A stretch of 64,000 bases of DNA from Pelobates cultripes (GCA_933207985.1 OW240924.1:71368517-71432516), one strand, 5' to 3'; positions 24,060 to 36,170 are shown, counted from the stretch's first letter. Translations and numbers: made by a program. The notes: generated by a model from the letters alone, not told the origin.

Positions 24060-24485
24060 TGCAGTGTCTCTTTAAGTGAAAGAAACCACCTTGGGCACCG
24101 TAACACCTTCATCTAATTAATGGGATTATGGTGCCTGCAGTCACATGCTGCTCTCCTACTGTTCAGTATCAAACCATTTTCAAGTGTTTTAATACTTCAT
24201 AAGGGTGCTCGGCTGCTCGGGCTAATCCTACTGCAGTAAGTAGCCTAAGCAGTAATAGGGTGGCCGCAACGGGTCATAAGGAATCAGCAGGGCTCCCATC
24301 ACTGAGTTAGTATAGTCAATGCAGAATAGCTCTCCACATAAATCACACCTTAGAGCTGGGTGAGGGTCTACAGATGCCAAGACACCTTCATTCAGTGCCA
24401 TACCAAGGGAATACTGTTTGACAGTAGTGAGACTGGGCCAGTTGACTCCAGTCACCATAACCACTTCAATTAGTTGAATATGTTA
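24060..24485. repeat. Probable decayed MITE with hairpin ends
   Basis: The left side reads GTCTCTTTAAGTGAAAG and then GGCACCGTAACACC with its complement ATTATGGTGCC. The right side has CAGTCACCATAACCACTTCA. This arrangement (CTTTAA edge plus subterminal hairpin) resembles the TTAA elements elsewhere, but a clean right terminus was not found. Confidence 0.4.
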
Positions 24486-24507
24486 TGATAGCTAGTGTGA
24501 CTATTTT

Positions 24508-24586
24508 TTAACCCCTAAGGACACATGACATGTGTGACATGTCATGATTCCCTTTTATTCCAGAAGTTTGGTCCTTAAGGGGTTAA
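24508..24586. mobile_element. 79-bp minimal TTAA MITE
   Basis: The ends are TTAACCCCTAAGGACACATG and TTTGGTCCTTAAGGGGTTAA, an almost perfect inverted pair with TTAA at each edge. The centre is a short palindromic run (CATGACATGTGTGACATGTC). The termini are those of the 2.1 kb element at 10029-12124, so this is probably a deletion derivative mobilised by the same machinery. Confidence 0.82.
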
Positions 24587-24808
24587 AGAGACCTATTGGC
24601 CTAGGCTGTATGCCTAAATTTAAAATCAGTCTATGTTTGATATTGCATTTTAAGATTCTTCAAGAGAGATTTTTATAATTTTTTCATTGGCAAATAAATT
24701 TCACTTTAGCGAACATCCTTATTTTTTTTTGTTATTTGATTGTTCAATTTGTAGTTGGGCTGCTGGAGCTGGTGATCTGTAAATGGTGTTAAAATGTGTA
24801 ATGTTATG

Positions 24809-25890
24809 TGTGACAAAATGCCTTTTGTCACTGGATTTTTATATGACCAACTGCCCTTTTCCCCTGGCTGTTGGAGGAGCCTGATTGCCAGCCTCCTCCC
24901 TCATGACTATGGCCCTGGGGTGTATTGCCATTTAAAAAGACTATTTGGGGCTTATTGGCTTCTAAAAGACTGTTTCTGCCCATTTGAATCCATGGGAAGA
25001 TGTGTCTCTTCCCCTCCCCCGTTTTCTGTCTATTGTTCCAGCAGGGCGTTGTCCCAGGCACACTGCCAGACCAGTTGGAACATGCTGTTTTGCCCCTCCT
25101 CGGTCTCTCATCAGCTCTTGCTATGTTTTAACCCCATGGCGATTTGACTGTGGTTGTGGTTACTGAGCGCTGTTCAGATATAGTGAGCGCTCAGATCCAA
25201 GCTATCTGGGGATATTTTTATGTGTTTTTACTGTTGTTGTGAATAGAGTCATTTTCTGTATGCTGGAGGTAATTGGCTTACCACACCCAAGCCATGCTTG
25301 CAGATGGTCACAAAGGGACTATCAACTAACTTTTGACCCACTGGACCAATTTGTATGATTTTGACGTATGTTTGTATTTGGAGTGTGCTGATTCTGAAAA
25401 TGTAATTATGTGAATGTGATCCATACTTTTAGAGTTATGAATATTGTGTAAAACTGTGTATTTTCCTGCCTGTGATAATTAAGTTAGATCATTGTGTTCA
25501 GTAATTATATCACAGGCAGAGGGGGGGATTTTGTGTGGGAGTGTCTGAGTGTATTGTACGTATTGATTGTTTTTTCTGCAAAACCCTGTGGGTAGTACTA
25601 TGTGTGTAAAATGTGCATAAAAGCAGAGTGTTTGATTAAAAGCTTTAGTTCCACTTCACCCTCAATCTGAGTCCTGTCTCTTATTGGGGGAATCTGCTAC
25701 AAGGGATTGCTATGCTCTGCATATTCCCTTGCTATAATCACTGAGCTCTTTCAAGAGCTTGTTCCTGTCTTGCTCTCTGAAGGAGTCTACGGTGGTTATG
25801 GTGTCGGCTGGAGTGCTTGGAGCCCTCAGGAAGTGCTAGGAGCATCCTTCAACGGAGGTACCCAGTCGGGGTGCCAGGTGATCCGTTACA
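24809..25890 (+). mobile_element. Solo LTR of an endogenous retrovirus or Gypsy-like element
   Basis: It starts TGTGACAAAATGCC and ends GGTGATCCGTTACA, so TG...CA with the short inverted repeat TGTGAC/GTTACA. Perfect 5-bp direct repeats TTATG flank it (24804-24808 and 25891-25895). A TATA-like GCATAAAAGCAG lies near 25616 and an ATTAAA hexamer near 25636, which sets the plus orientation. No internal coding region follows, so this is the usual product of recombination between two LTRs. The open frames at 24794-25147 and 25707-25991 are incidental. A 5-bp duplication fits either ERV or Gypsy; I cannot separate them from the LTR alone. Confidence 0.85.
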
Positions 25891-25895
25891 TTATG

Positions 25896-26489
25896 TTTTA
25901 TTATTATTTATTTATGGGGGTTGGGGGGGTTCCTTGCAATGGACTGTCAGGAGGATGTATTTTTATAAATAGGAGATTGCTTTCATATTAACCAACCACG
26001 ATGTCATATGACCAAGTATTTTTTTGCTTCCTAGAATCAGTTTTTGAACTAATTGATGGCAATCTTTGATTTATGACCAGAGAGTAGACGGAATGGCTGC
26101 AAATGCGGCCGCCCTGTCCAAATTGGACGATTGGTATTCCGTAATTAATAATGTATGTGAATGCATGTGTGAATTCTGATATACTGCTGTTTTACCTGCA
26201 GGTGGGAGTTTCCATACCTCTAAGTTAGTAGTCTAGCTTTTTTTAAAAAGTCAATGAAATGCAGACAGCCTAGGAGTAAATCCCTAAGAGATTAAATAAA
26301 TGTGTAGTTAAATAACATTTCATCTACATTTGGCTAATCCATAATATAGGTGAAATTGTATTCTCTTTAAAGTGACACCATGTCATGTTTGCATGGCACT
26401 TCAAGTAAACACAAGTAGGAAAACAAATAGTTTTTCAATCTGAACCCTGTTATTACTTTTTTTTTTTAAAACACATATTTTCCCCCTTA
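25896..26489. other. No recognised gene
   Basis: AT-rich spacer. A GTTTGCATGGCACTTCAAG stretch near 26385 after TTTAAAGTGACACCATG looks like a decayed MITE end. Confidence 0.4.
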
Positions 26490-26742
26490 TTAAAGGAACA
26501 CTATAATGTTAAGCAGGGCCACTTACGACTAGAAATTGGCAATTGGGACCCCATTTGCATGCATGGCGAGGAAAACATTGTATTCAGTATGTCATGCTGG
26601 CAGCCACTAGACGTGGACTTAACCGTGAAATGTAAACATTGCAGGTTGTTAAAAACAAAAAAATCCAATGTTTTGCATTGCAGGGATTAAAGAACAGGGC
26701 CACTGCTCTCAGACCACTTCATTGAAACATAATGTCCCTTTA
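26490..26742. mobile_element. TTAA MITE, short (about 250 bp)
   Basis: The left end is TTAAAGGAACACTATAATG. The right end is CAGACCACTTCATTGAAACA followed by TGTCCCTTTAA. TTAA lies at both edges. The interior retains family text (GGCAGCCACTAGACGTGG) but is shorter than the 19023 copy, so it is a deletion variant. No coding capacity. Confidence 0.72.
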
Positions 26743-27088
26743 AATGCTACCTATAAGATACTTATTCTTCATAACTTTGAATTAAGTTCCCACTGTGAGA
26801 AAGTATCACAAACTGTATCTGGCCAGGGACCATATGTTTAATAGCCCTTATCTAGATGCCAGGGATCAACTACTTCTATAATAATCTATATCTAATATGG
26901 TAAAAAGAAGCTTACCATCTACTGCAAATTTTAATCTTGTCACAAGCCCTTGGGTTCAAATGCATAGATTGTGCTTTGTTCCAATGTTTCCTAGAGTGTA
27001 GACTGTATTGAAATATTACCATTCTACCACATAATTCCAAGTGTGGGAGAATAGTTTGTTTTTCATTGCAAAACTTTGCTGTACCCTT

Positions 27089-27490
27089 GTCACGGTCTCC
27101 GGAGCCAAACACACTGACAGATCACAGGGGAAGGAATTGCAATACCGGTCTTTGGAGTGGCCAGGCTATGCAAATAGAGAGTGGTCAGAGTACAAGCCGT
27201 AGTCCGAGGTCAAGGATCAGAGAAAACAGGATAAATGATGAGACAAAGCCAAAATTCGGTAACTAACAATCAGACAGAGCAAAACGCGCTATTGAGTTAT
27301 CAGAAGACCACAACAGGCAACAAAGGATGACATTGGCAAGCTTAAATAGGCATGATTAATTTCTGATTGGTTAATTTCCTTTTGGAATTAACCACAACAT
27401 GTGGAAGGTATATGACACTTGAGGTTATCATTATGCGCTGTGTCGGGTGGCTGGCTCGGGCACATATTTAAGCACGCTGCAAGAAAATGA
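27089..27490 (-). mobile_element. LTR-like fragment, Gypsy-type, minus orientation
   Basis: The left edge is TGTCACGGTCTCCGG, which on the minus strand would be an LTR 3' end in ...CCGTGACA. Internal text (AGTCCGAGGTCAAGGATCAG, ACAATCAGACAGAGC) resembles the pieces at 23552, 47693 and 50296. The right edge is uncertain and no target duplication was found. No retrotransposon coding sequence adjoins it. Confidence 0.45.
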
Positions 27491-28369
27491 TAAAATAGGT
27501 ACAAAAATAGGCAAAGGTTTGATTTAGTTCTAGCAAGACTTCACCCAAAAGTACTAGTTTACCTGCAAAATATACATTATTTTAGGACAAAAAAAAACCT
27601 GATAAACTAAGAAATATATACCGTTAGATCCCATACTTTAGAATATATATAGGCCAACAATTGCAATACAGAGTGCAGCAAATCCATAATCTGTCATACA
27701 TTTTATTATACTGTACAGATTTATTTTTAGGTGATACCTGTGCTTATATTTGTAAGATATATGCTCGGGGCAACTTTAGAACAGGCAACAGGATTATTTG
27801 GCAGGGTGGGCTGTTACAATGTCTCCAGTTACAAGTAATGTATGTATCAGATTTGTATTCCTTGCACTTCTTCTGCACCTGTTGCTGCCACTAAGGAGTT
27901 ACTTAGGAACGTCCGTGTTAAGGGAATGGTCTATGGACTATGGGCATTTCACTGTAACAGAAATAAAAACAGATGTATTATATGTCCGTATGCCCCTGTA
28001 ATACAATAAACATTTGCTTTCTGTATGTTAGCATCATAGACAATGAAATAATTTCAAACTTTCATTGACATTTTTTTTCAAAGACCTGGATATATACACC
28101 ATGTCTTAACATGAATGTATATGTCGTTTGGTAACAGACCTGTTATTGCCATTAAGGCAGTAAACATACAGCAGGAATTGTTCGGACGATTCTAAGGTGA
28201 CAACCCAACTGCAGGGCTAAAAATATAATTTTCCTACTAAAATATAGCATTTTTTAACATAACAGTGGAAGAAAATACGATTTGTTTGGGGTTTTATTAT
28301 CTAAAATTTGATTGAACGAAGAAAGGAGTATTTTTGCAATCTGCTTAAATAAACACATACATGCGTTCC
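27491..28369. other. No recognised gene
   Basis: AT-rich spacer; short open frames only. Confidence 0.4.
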
Positions 28370-28714
28370 TAATTCTATAGTGTTCTACCTCGCTGCAATT
28401 ATCTCGCTGCAGCAACCTTGCCTCTGTGGCTGAAATCATCAAGATTGATGATATGTCAATCTAATGCTTCCCCATACGAAAGCATTAAGAGGTTAGTGCG
28501 CATGAGCACCAAATTGCAGTCCTGTGCCAATCAAATGCTCTCTGGGAGCAGATTTGATTGAGAACCAAGGCTGACTCTAGTGGCTGTCAGGAGGCCAAAA
28601 ACCCTGTGTTTAACCCTGCAATAGAAATATTGTATTTTCCACATAACAGGGTCACAACACCCCGCACCACTTTATTGAGGTGAAGTGGTCTAGGTTCCCT
28701 TAGTGGTCCTTTAA
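28370..28714. mobile_element. TTAA MITE, left end degraded
   Basis: The right end is intact: CACCACTTTATTGAGGTGAA, GTGGTCTAGG, then TTAGTGGTCCTTTAA. The left end retains only CGTTCCTAATTCTATAGTGT near 28370 and has lost its terminal TTAAAGG. The interior has family text (TGGCTGAAATCATCAAGATT) shared with 39355 and 40735. Confidence 0.6.
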
Positions 28715-29074
28715 TTTTTAAAAGGGACACAAAAGTTATTGCAAGGGGCATTATAATCCAGCTCATTCCAGGGACAGCCAGGTCACAAACTTCACTTCTC
28801 TGCTGTTGCTGCTGCTCACCCTACATGTGGACAGGTTGAAATAATTTGTGAATTAGGACAAGGAGGTGGACACATGAACACACATGTAAATAGTATATGT
28901 TTAAAAATGAAACAAAACAAACCCCAAAAAAACCACCTGAACTATATACCGTATATACTCGTGTATAAGTCGAGTGCAGTTTTGTGACCAACAATTGTGA
29001 AATATGCTATGCCTCGTGGATAAGTCGAGGGTAAAACTTGGGGCTATGAAATTCTGTGATTTTTTTTATAATTA

Positions 29075-29990
29075 TATACACACACACTCATACAAACACA
29101 CACACTGCATTATATACACACACACTTATACAAACACACTCTGCACTCTGCATTATACACACACACACTCATACACACACTCTGCATTATACACACACAC
29201 ACTCATACACACACTCTGCATTATACACACACACACTCATACGCACACTCTGCATTATACACACACACACTCATACACACACTGCATTATATACACACAC
29301 ACTTATACAAACACACACTCTGCATTATACACACACACACTCATACACACACTCTGCATTATACACACACACTCATGCGCACACTCTGCATTATACACAC
29401 ACACACTCATGCACACACTGCATTATACACACACACACACACACTCATACACACACTCTGCATTACACACACACACACTCTCATACAAACTGCATTATAC
29501 ACACACACACTCATACACACACTCTGCATTATACACACACACTCATACACACACTCTGCATTATACACACACACTCATACACACACTCTGCATTATACAC
29601 ACACACACACACTCATACAAACAATCTGCATTATACACACACACTCATAGAAAAACACACTGCATTATATACACACACTCATACAAACACACACTCTGCA
29701 TTATACACACGCACTCATACAAATAATCTGCATTATACACACACACACTCATACAAACACACACTCTGCATTATATACGGACACACTCATACAAACACAC
29801 TCTGCATTATATAATGCAGAGTGTGTGTGTTTGTGTGAATGCAGAGAGTGTGTGTGTGTATATATAATGCAGAGTGTGTGTTTGTATGAGTGTGTGTTTG
29901 TATGAGTGTGTATATAATGCAGTGTGTGTGTGTATACAATGCAGTGGGTGTGTTTGTATGAGTGTGTGTTTGTGTGTGAACTGGGTGGGG
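29075..29990. repeat. CA minisatellite with inverted GT half
   Basis: About 20 tandem units of 30-36 bp run from 29075 to about 29812, each combining a (CA)n tract, ACTCATAC and CTCTGCATTATA. At 29800-29820 the array flips at the palindrome CTGCATTATATAATGCAG and runs as the complementary GT-rich strand to about 29990. The long His/Thr/Tyr/Leu frames of 240-252 codons are artefacts of stop-free repeats. Units differ mainly in the length of the CA tract. Confidence 0.92.
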
Positions 29991-30200
29991 GAGGGCATTT
30001 TTATTATTTTTTATTTTAGTATTATTTTTTTATTTTATTATTTACTTTTTTAATTTTAATATTTACATTTTTTTATTGTAATATTATTTTTTTATTATTT
30101 AATTTTTATTTTCGTCCCCCCTCCCTGCTTGTTAGCTGGCCAGGGAGGGGGGCTCTCATTCCCTGGTGGTCCAGTGGATGGGCTGTGTAGGAGGGGGGCT

Positions 30201-30417
30201 GGCAGAGAGCTGTTACTTACCTTCCCTGCAGCTCCTGTCAGCTCCCTTCTCCTCTGGTCCGGTCAGCTCCACTGTAAGTCTCGCGAGAGCCGCGGGGTCA
30301 GAGCGTTGCCACGAGTTACCGTGGCAACGCTCCGCACGGCAGTCACACCGCGAGACTTACAGTGGAGGAGAAGGGAGCTGACAGGAGCTGCAGGAAGGTA
30401 AGTAACAGCTATCTGCC
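30201..30417. repeat. 217-bp near-perfect palindrome
   Basis: The left arm starts GGCAGAGAGCTGTTACTTAC and the right arm ends GTAAGTAACAGCTATCTGCC. The arms share GCAGCTCCTGTCAGCTCCCT / AGGGAGCTGACAGGAGCTGC and GTAAGTCTCGCG / CGCGAGACTTAC. The centre is a second hairpin, AGCGTTGCCACG / CGTGGCAACGCT. The left arm carries a 14-base insertion that looks like a local duplication. Open frames on both strands here are mirror images, not genes. Confidence 0.9.
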
Positions 30418-31013
30418 AACCCCCAACAGGTCCACCGGGCTTGTAATGAGCCTGGCGGTCCTGGTCTGTATTATGGCAATGTAAGTTGCCATAATACAGA
30501 CACTGACTCGAGTATAAGTCGAATGGGGGTTTTTCAGCACAAATAATGTGCTGAAAAACTAGACTTATACTTGAGTATATATGGTAATCCATACATCTAA
30601 TTTTTTCAAAATGTTAGAGGACTATTTTGTCAAGACATGGCACCTTGAAACTGAAATCTACTATAGAATTCTTTGGAATTTCATCATTCTCCTCTTCATG
30701 TTATGAGTACTTGTCAGCTAGAATGAGTGTATGTTTGTAATAAATCACGGGGTGTCAGAAGAGGCTTAATTTTGTCCATACATTTTAAATAAAGAGTAAG
30801 GATTAAATAGGATTCCACCTGTGTTTTAAGAAAACAGCCATTTTGTGAAGGCTTGCTTCGAAACGGAACAACTGCGAGGTAATGTTTACTGTAAAATGAC
30901 ATGGATCTAGAAATGGCTAATTGTTTTGTAAGCTTTATGTACAAATACATTGAGAAAAATGCTATTTTGTCAATGTCATTAAAAAAATTTATTTTGCAGC
31001 TTCTACAGTCAAC

Positions 31014-32870
31014 TGCCTTATAGTTAGATAATTGTCTAAGTTGAAAAAACACTAAAGTCCATCAAGTTCAACCCATTATTTTATGTTGTTTCTCCAAAAG
31101 AAGACAAAAAATATCCAACTGTCGCCATTTCCAATTATGTCACAAAAAGGAAAAAACATTCTTGACTCCATAATGGCAATCAAATATCTCATTGGATCAA
31201 CAACCTGTTTACATACATATCAATTATATCCTTGAATATTCTGTTTATGAAAAAAAGCATCCAAGCCGTTTTTTTTTTTTTTAATGATCTATTGAAAACT
31301 GACAACACAACCTCTTTAGGCAGAGAATTACACATCTTTATAGTTCTTACTTTAAAGAACCCTTTCATCTGCCACCTTTCTTCCAGTCTCTATGGGTAAC
31401 CCCTGTCTGTTGTATATTCCTGCTAATGAACAGGTTAGCACATAGAGGTTTGTACTGACCCTGTATATATTTGTATAGTGTTGTCATATCCCCTCTGAGG
31501 TGCCTTTTTTCTAAAGAAAACAATTCCAGTTTTTCTAGTCTTTCCTCGTGCCTAATATTTTCCATTCCCCTTGCTAGTTTTGTAGTTCACCTCTGTACTT
31601 TTTCTAGTCCTGCAATATCCTTCTTTAAAACTGGTGCCCAAAATTGCACCGCATGTTCAAAGTGTGGTCTTACCATTGATTTGTAAAGACGCAAAATTAT
31701 ATTTGTATACACAAAAGCACCTTATTAGCTTTTCCAAAGGCAGACTGGCATTGAATACTGTTGCCTAGTTTTGATCTATAATTGTGCCCAAGTCCTTTTC
31801 ATTTAATGCTATCCCTAACTCTAATCCATTTAATGTTTATAAGGCTTGTGGGCTCCTTCTTCCAAAATGCATGACTTTAAATTTATCTGTGTTGAATCTC
31901 ACCTGCCACTTGTCTGCCCAGTCCCCCAATTTATTTCAAATCACCATAGAGAAGTTATATCATTTTCATACTGTATTTTCTTACCATGTTTTGAGTCATC
32001 TGCAATCACTGGCAAATTACTTTTGAAAGACCACATCAAGGTCATTTATAGATAGATTTGAATAGAAGTGGATCCAGGACAGAACCACTTAAAACCTTTG
32101 TGCAGTTTGAGAATTTTCCATTTACAACTACTCTCTGCACTCTTTTAGCCTGTGTTCTATCCAACTAGTTTTAGTTTTACTGGTAGCCTTTTGTGTGGAA
32201 CTGTATCAAATGCCTTCGCAAAATCCAAGTAGAACACCCTTATCTAATTTCTACTAACTTCTTCATATAATGCAATTAAGTTATTTTGGCATGACCTGTC
32301 TGGCATAAAACCATGTTGATCCCTGCTAATATTTTTTTTATCCAAAATGAATTCTTAAACATTATCTTTTAACAGCCCTTCAAATAATTTCCCAACCATA
32401 GATGTTAAACTCCTAGGTTTGTATTTTCCAGGTTGAGCTTTTGAACCTTTTTTTTAATATAGGCAGCATATCTTGCTTTTCTCCAATCCTCTGGTTGAAA
32501 TCCTGAAAGCAAATAATCCTGGAAAATTAAAAACAATGGTATGGATATTTCTACACTAAGCTCAATAAGCACACTTGGGTGAATACCATCTGACCCCGGG
32601 ACTTTGTTTACACTGACTTTATTTAATTTCAGAAGCACTTTATACTCTGTTAGCCAATTACCTGTTTGCTGTAAGGTCTTTGTAACATGAATTTGCACAT
32701 ATACAGCCATAGACTATTCTAAGTTATCATACTTATATTTGGTATAGGATAAAATTGACCCCTTTGAGTTAAATGTTTTGAATGCCCTTTTCTTATCTTT
32801 TATCATTTAATTGACCCTTGTACTAAGCCACTAATTTGCTTATTTTATGTCTTACCCAATGGTGTGTATT
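31014..32870 (-). mobile_element. CR1-clade LINE, minus orientation, decayed
   Basis: On the minus strand, reverse-transcriptase motifs occur in the correct order, read right to left. Near 32600 there is PGSDGIHPSVL. Near 32495 there is GFQPEDWRKA. Near 32290 a block resembles HGFMPDRSCQNNL. Near 32215 there is YLDFAKAFDTVPHK across frame breaks. At 31365-31565 lies the C-terminal RHEERLEKLELFSLEKRHLR with GDMTTLYKYIQG. The 3' end near 31020-31075 reads, on the minus strand, GGGTTGAACTTGATGGACTT. Many stops and frameshifts show an old dead copy; the 5' limit is approximate. Confidence 0.82.
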
Positions 32871-34536
32871 GAGAATTGTACTTTTGTAGAGTTTGTTTAA
32901 AGACCTTCCATAAAACGCGATTAGTGCAAATTGCTTCTGTCATCTGGTATAATGTGCCGTGAGATAGGGAACCTGCTTCCATCATACAAGAAGTATAGTT
33001 TATAGAGGTGCTTGGAGTGCCCCTTTAATTTGTGCTTCTTTTACTCTAAGCATCAAAAAATTGCTTAAATCTTGTGAGTGTTGTTAAAAGTAAACATTCT
33101 ATTCTATCCCACTGACATTTTATAAAAGTTTTTTTTTTTTTTTTTAATGTTATGGTTGCAGTTTGCTATCTCATCTCATCGTGAAAGTGCACAAAAAAAA
33201 AATCAATTCTCACAAAAAAAAACCCCGCTCCATTTCCTAATTAGAAAAGCTAGTGCTCTGTAAGCAGAATACATGTGGTTAGATTTAAGTAGTGTTACTT
33301 TACAATCAGCAGAGTAGCTAATTATTAGTATTTTTTTTACAAATCTAATTGGGTAAGGGCCTATGAAGGAGCAGAGACAGCTGCCGAATGCTGCGGTCTG
33401 AGCATTGCCAATTCTATAATTATAAGATGTTCAGTACCGAGTGAGTCACAAGTAAACATCAAAAAAATTGAAGAGCTTCCAGAACTGTGATCTGAACTGT
33501 ACATAAAATGTGCCACTTGGAGTACATTTCGTTGTATCCCCAGTTGTTGACAGAAATTATTTTTCAAATGACTTACGTCATCCTCTTTGTGTTCTCGAAA
33601 AACTGCAGAACTATTTCATAATGAAGGCCATCATCTGAGCAACGTATTAAGAAAACTGTTGTGTTTTTATTTTATGCTTGCTTGCACCATCTTTTTAACA
33701 AATTTACTTTTGTGAAGTCTCCTAAACAGAATAATAAATTAAAATCTGTGCAGCTCTATCTCATAACCTCCATTTTAACTCCCTGTCAATCATGGTTTCT
33801 TTTTTCACTTTCAATGCTAATGTGCCTTGGCTGTGCCAGGACTAAACTGGATTATGATGTAATTTGCTTAATATACATTTAAAAGAAAATAGAGCATCAC
33901 ATGAAATGAGCGTAACACAAGCTATAGGTGATTTTCAATATATTATTCAATGGCAAACTGTACAGGGAATTGAGGGTCCCAATTTTAATGTGAAACAAAT
34001 AAAGAAGTAGCTAGTTAATTTGAAAGTGTTACAGGGAACAAAAAATTTAGGAATGGTACGGTATTCCACATGAATGTTACTATGGCTAAAGGGTACCAAT
34101 ACCCACATAATTGTTGGAGAGCACTGATAATTTGAATAAACTGAGAGGCTTAGTAAAATTGGATTCTTGGTGGTGGAATCTCTAATGCTGCTTGCTGACA
34201 GTTTTTATACTGACCAAATGCTTTTTCAAGTGTAACTGTTAATTTGCCGTAACTGCTAAAACAGACACACTGCCCTCTATATTGCATGAAAGAAATCTGA
34301 ATATTCTTTGATCTCTATGACATCCTGAAAATCCATGAAAGTCTATAGCCTGGCTTTTTTTGTGATAGGTCCATTGGAGGTCACAGTTATGCAGTCCTAA
34401 GCTTATCTTTAGAAAGTGTGATTTTAGCATACACACCAATACTGTAATTCCCTTTGCTGTTTATCAGTACTTAAAAAAAAAATAAAAAAAAAATATTTAC
34501 ATTCAGTGAATATTTTATTCTACAAAATAAGGGCAA
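32871..34536. other. No recognised gene
   Basis: AT-rich spacer. A CTTGGAGTGCCCCTTTAATT stretch near 33010 resembles a MITE right end without a partner. No coding region is supported. Confidence 0.4.
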
Positions 34537-34740
34537 AACAGATAGTCCTAGACAGACACAGGTACACACAGGCAGAAGTAGGCACAGATAGTCATAGACA
34601 GACACAGGTACTCACAGACACACAGGTACACACAGGCATAGACAGACAAAGGTGCATACAGGCAGAGGAAAACACAGATAGGCATAGACAGACACAAGTA
34701 CACACAGGCAGAGGCAGACACAGATAGGGATAGATAGAGA
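34537..34740 (+). repeat. Minisatellite of ACAGACACAGGTACACACAGG units
   Basis: Four to five imperfect tandem units of about 40-46 bp combine CATAGACAGACACAGGTAC, ACACAGGCAGAGG and CACAGATAG. It borders the hAT-like fragment that starts near 34777. Frames through it are artefacts. Confidence 0.8.
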
Positions 34741-34776
34741 GAGATGTAGTTCGTGTAATGGATGCAGTGTGTGTGT

Positions 34777-35265
34777 CAGTGGAGGCTCATCCATAGTGGC
34801 ACTTGGGGCAGTGCCCCACCAGTTTTTTATGTGTTGGGAAAAAAAAGTAGTTTAGAAACACTAAGATTCTTTTTCTAGGCGGGAGGGTGGTAAGCCCAAA
34901 AAATAAGAGAAAAACATGTCTCTCCCCCTCACTGATGGAGGTGGAAGCTGGAGTCTCCTCAGCCCCCTCTGCACTACACATTAAACAGTGGCTTGGAGGC
35001 TCGCAGGTGTGTGGGTGTATACGAATATATGCCCACCTGTATTGGCTACTCCCCCATGTTGGCAGCCCTGATTATGGGATATGGGCTGTACTGTGTGTAT
35101 GTGGAAGGGGGGGTGGGATGGGACTTAATTTTTTTTCATATGTGTATGTATGTATATATATATATATATACACACTTTTTTTTATTTTTTATTCCCACCT
35201 CCCACTAGTTACCTTAGAACAGGGAAGGGGGCATCATTCAGATTCCTGGTGGTACAGTGTCAGGA
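34777..35265. mobile_element. Possible hAT-like fragment, right end missing
   Basis: It begins CAGTGGAGGCTCATCCATAG, a CAG-type hAT terminus, followed by GGGGCAGTGCCCCACC. It contains a short TA/CA tract near 35155 and ends with TCCTGGTGGTACAGTG at about 35260. That motif is shared with the hAT and TA elements at 17001, 30165 and 42301. No right inverted terminus or target duplication was found. Confidence 0.45.
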
Positions 35266-35269
35266 GCGT

Positions 35270-36078
35270 CTAGTCTCTCCCTTTGGTTGTAGACCCCCAT
35301 GTAATCGCTGTCGCAAGCTGCAGACAACTTGCACCCCCATGACTAGATTTTCCCAATACATTTGTGCATTAATGCTCTTCAGCTGCCACGAACAAATCAA
35401 ATTCCTTTTAATCTACATCCAAACATATAGTTCCATCTGGGATTCACCTGCAAAATCTTACTCCATTAATCAGACTTCACAGGTTAATCCTGGATGGATC
35501 TGTACATTCAGGTGTAAGTTAATACATATTTGATGCAGCTAAAAAGCATTCATGAACTGGTCCACTTGCCAGCATGCCCTTGCATACGATGTTGTGGACT
35601 TGTTGCCTTGTAGCAGTAGTTTACTGGTGGAACCTATTAAAAGGGAATACTAGAAAGCAATCTGTTGATGCAATAGCTTTTATTTGCTAGGGAGGTCTGG
35701 TGCTGCTTTCTGTCTGTTTCACTGATAGACTCAGTAGATGAAAAGCGGTGAGACATCAGTGATAATCCCCTACAATTCAAATATCTCAATATGACCTGAT
35801 GTATTTATCATGATGTCCTCATTAAACATGTACATGTATGGGGTGCTTCTTCTTCACGGGAAGAATGCTAAATATCCTTTTAATCAGACAGCAATGTGTT
35901 CTTCACAGGTGATGACTAAATATGTCATAATCCAATCCTATCAATCAGAGGAGAGCTCCTATTCAGATTCCTCGAGCGTAAAAGCACAACAGTCACACGC
36001 GAAAAAAAAAGATAAAAACATTCAGCAGAGGCACTAGGGATAATTGAAAGTGGACTTGCTATGGTTGTCAAAAAAAAA
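35270..36078. other. No recognised gene
   Basis: Spacer between the hAT-like fragment and the CR1 LINE; no supported coding region. Confidence 0.4.
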
Positions 36079-36170
36079 TAAAATTGTTGGCTCAATGATA
36101 GGCAACAGAGGGTTGTAGTCAACGGAGTATATTCGAAGGAAGGTCTAGTTACCAGTGGGGTACCTCAGGG

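Larger units (their letters stand above)
28949..30584. mobile_element. TA-flanked (mariner-like) non-autonomous element with CA array and palindrome
   Basis: The left terminus CCGTATATACTCGTGTATAA plus GTCGAG pairs with the complement of the right terminus, CCATATATACTCAAGTATAA. TA dinucleotides abut both ends (28947-28948 and 30585-30586), the Tc1/mariner target. GTCGAG-type motifs recur inside each end. The interior holds a CA/GT minisatellite, an AT block, a GC-rich module and a large palindrome. No transposase frame. The superfamily is inferred from the 2-bp target only. Confidence 0.72.

Noticed and set aside
24794..25147. 117-codon ORF
   Set aside because: It starts outside and runs into the solo LTR, crossing the target duplication; not a gene.
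29004..29814. Long His/Thr/Tyr-rich ORFs (240-252 codons)
   Set aside because: They translate a CA minisatellite that lacks stop triplets in several frames; no domain, no start context, and the array reverses strand within the same element.
29075..29815. CRISPR-like regular spacing of repeats
   Set aside because: Units are contiguous and nearly identical with no unique spacers, and the genome is vertebrate-like; this is a minisatellite.
30129..30592. Overlapping ORFs on both strands around 30.1-30.6 kb
   Set aside because: They mirror each other across a 217-bp palindrome in a TA-flanked element.
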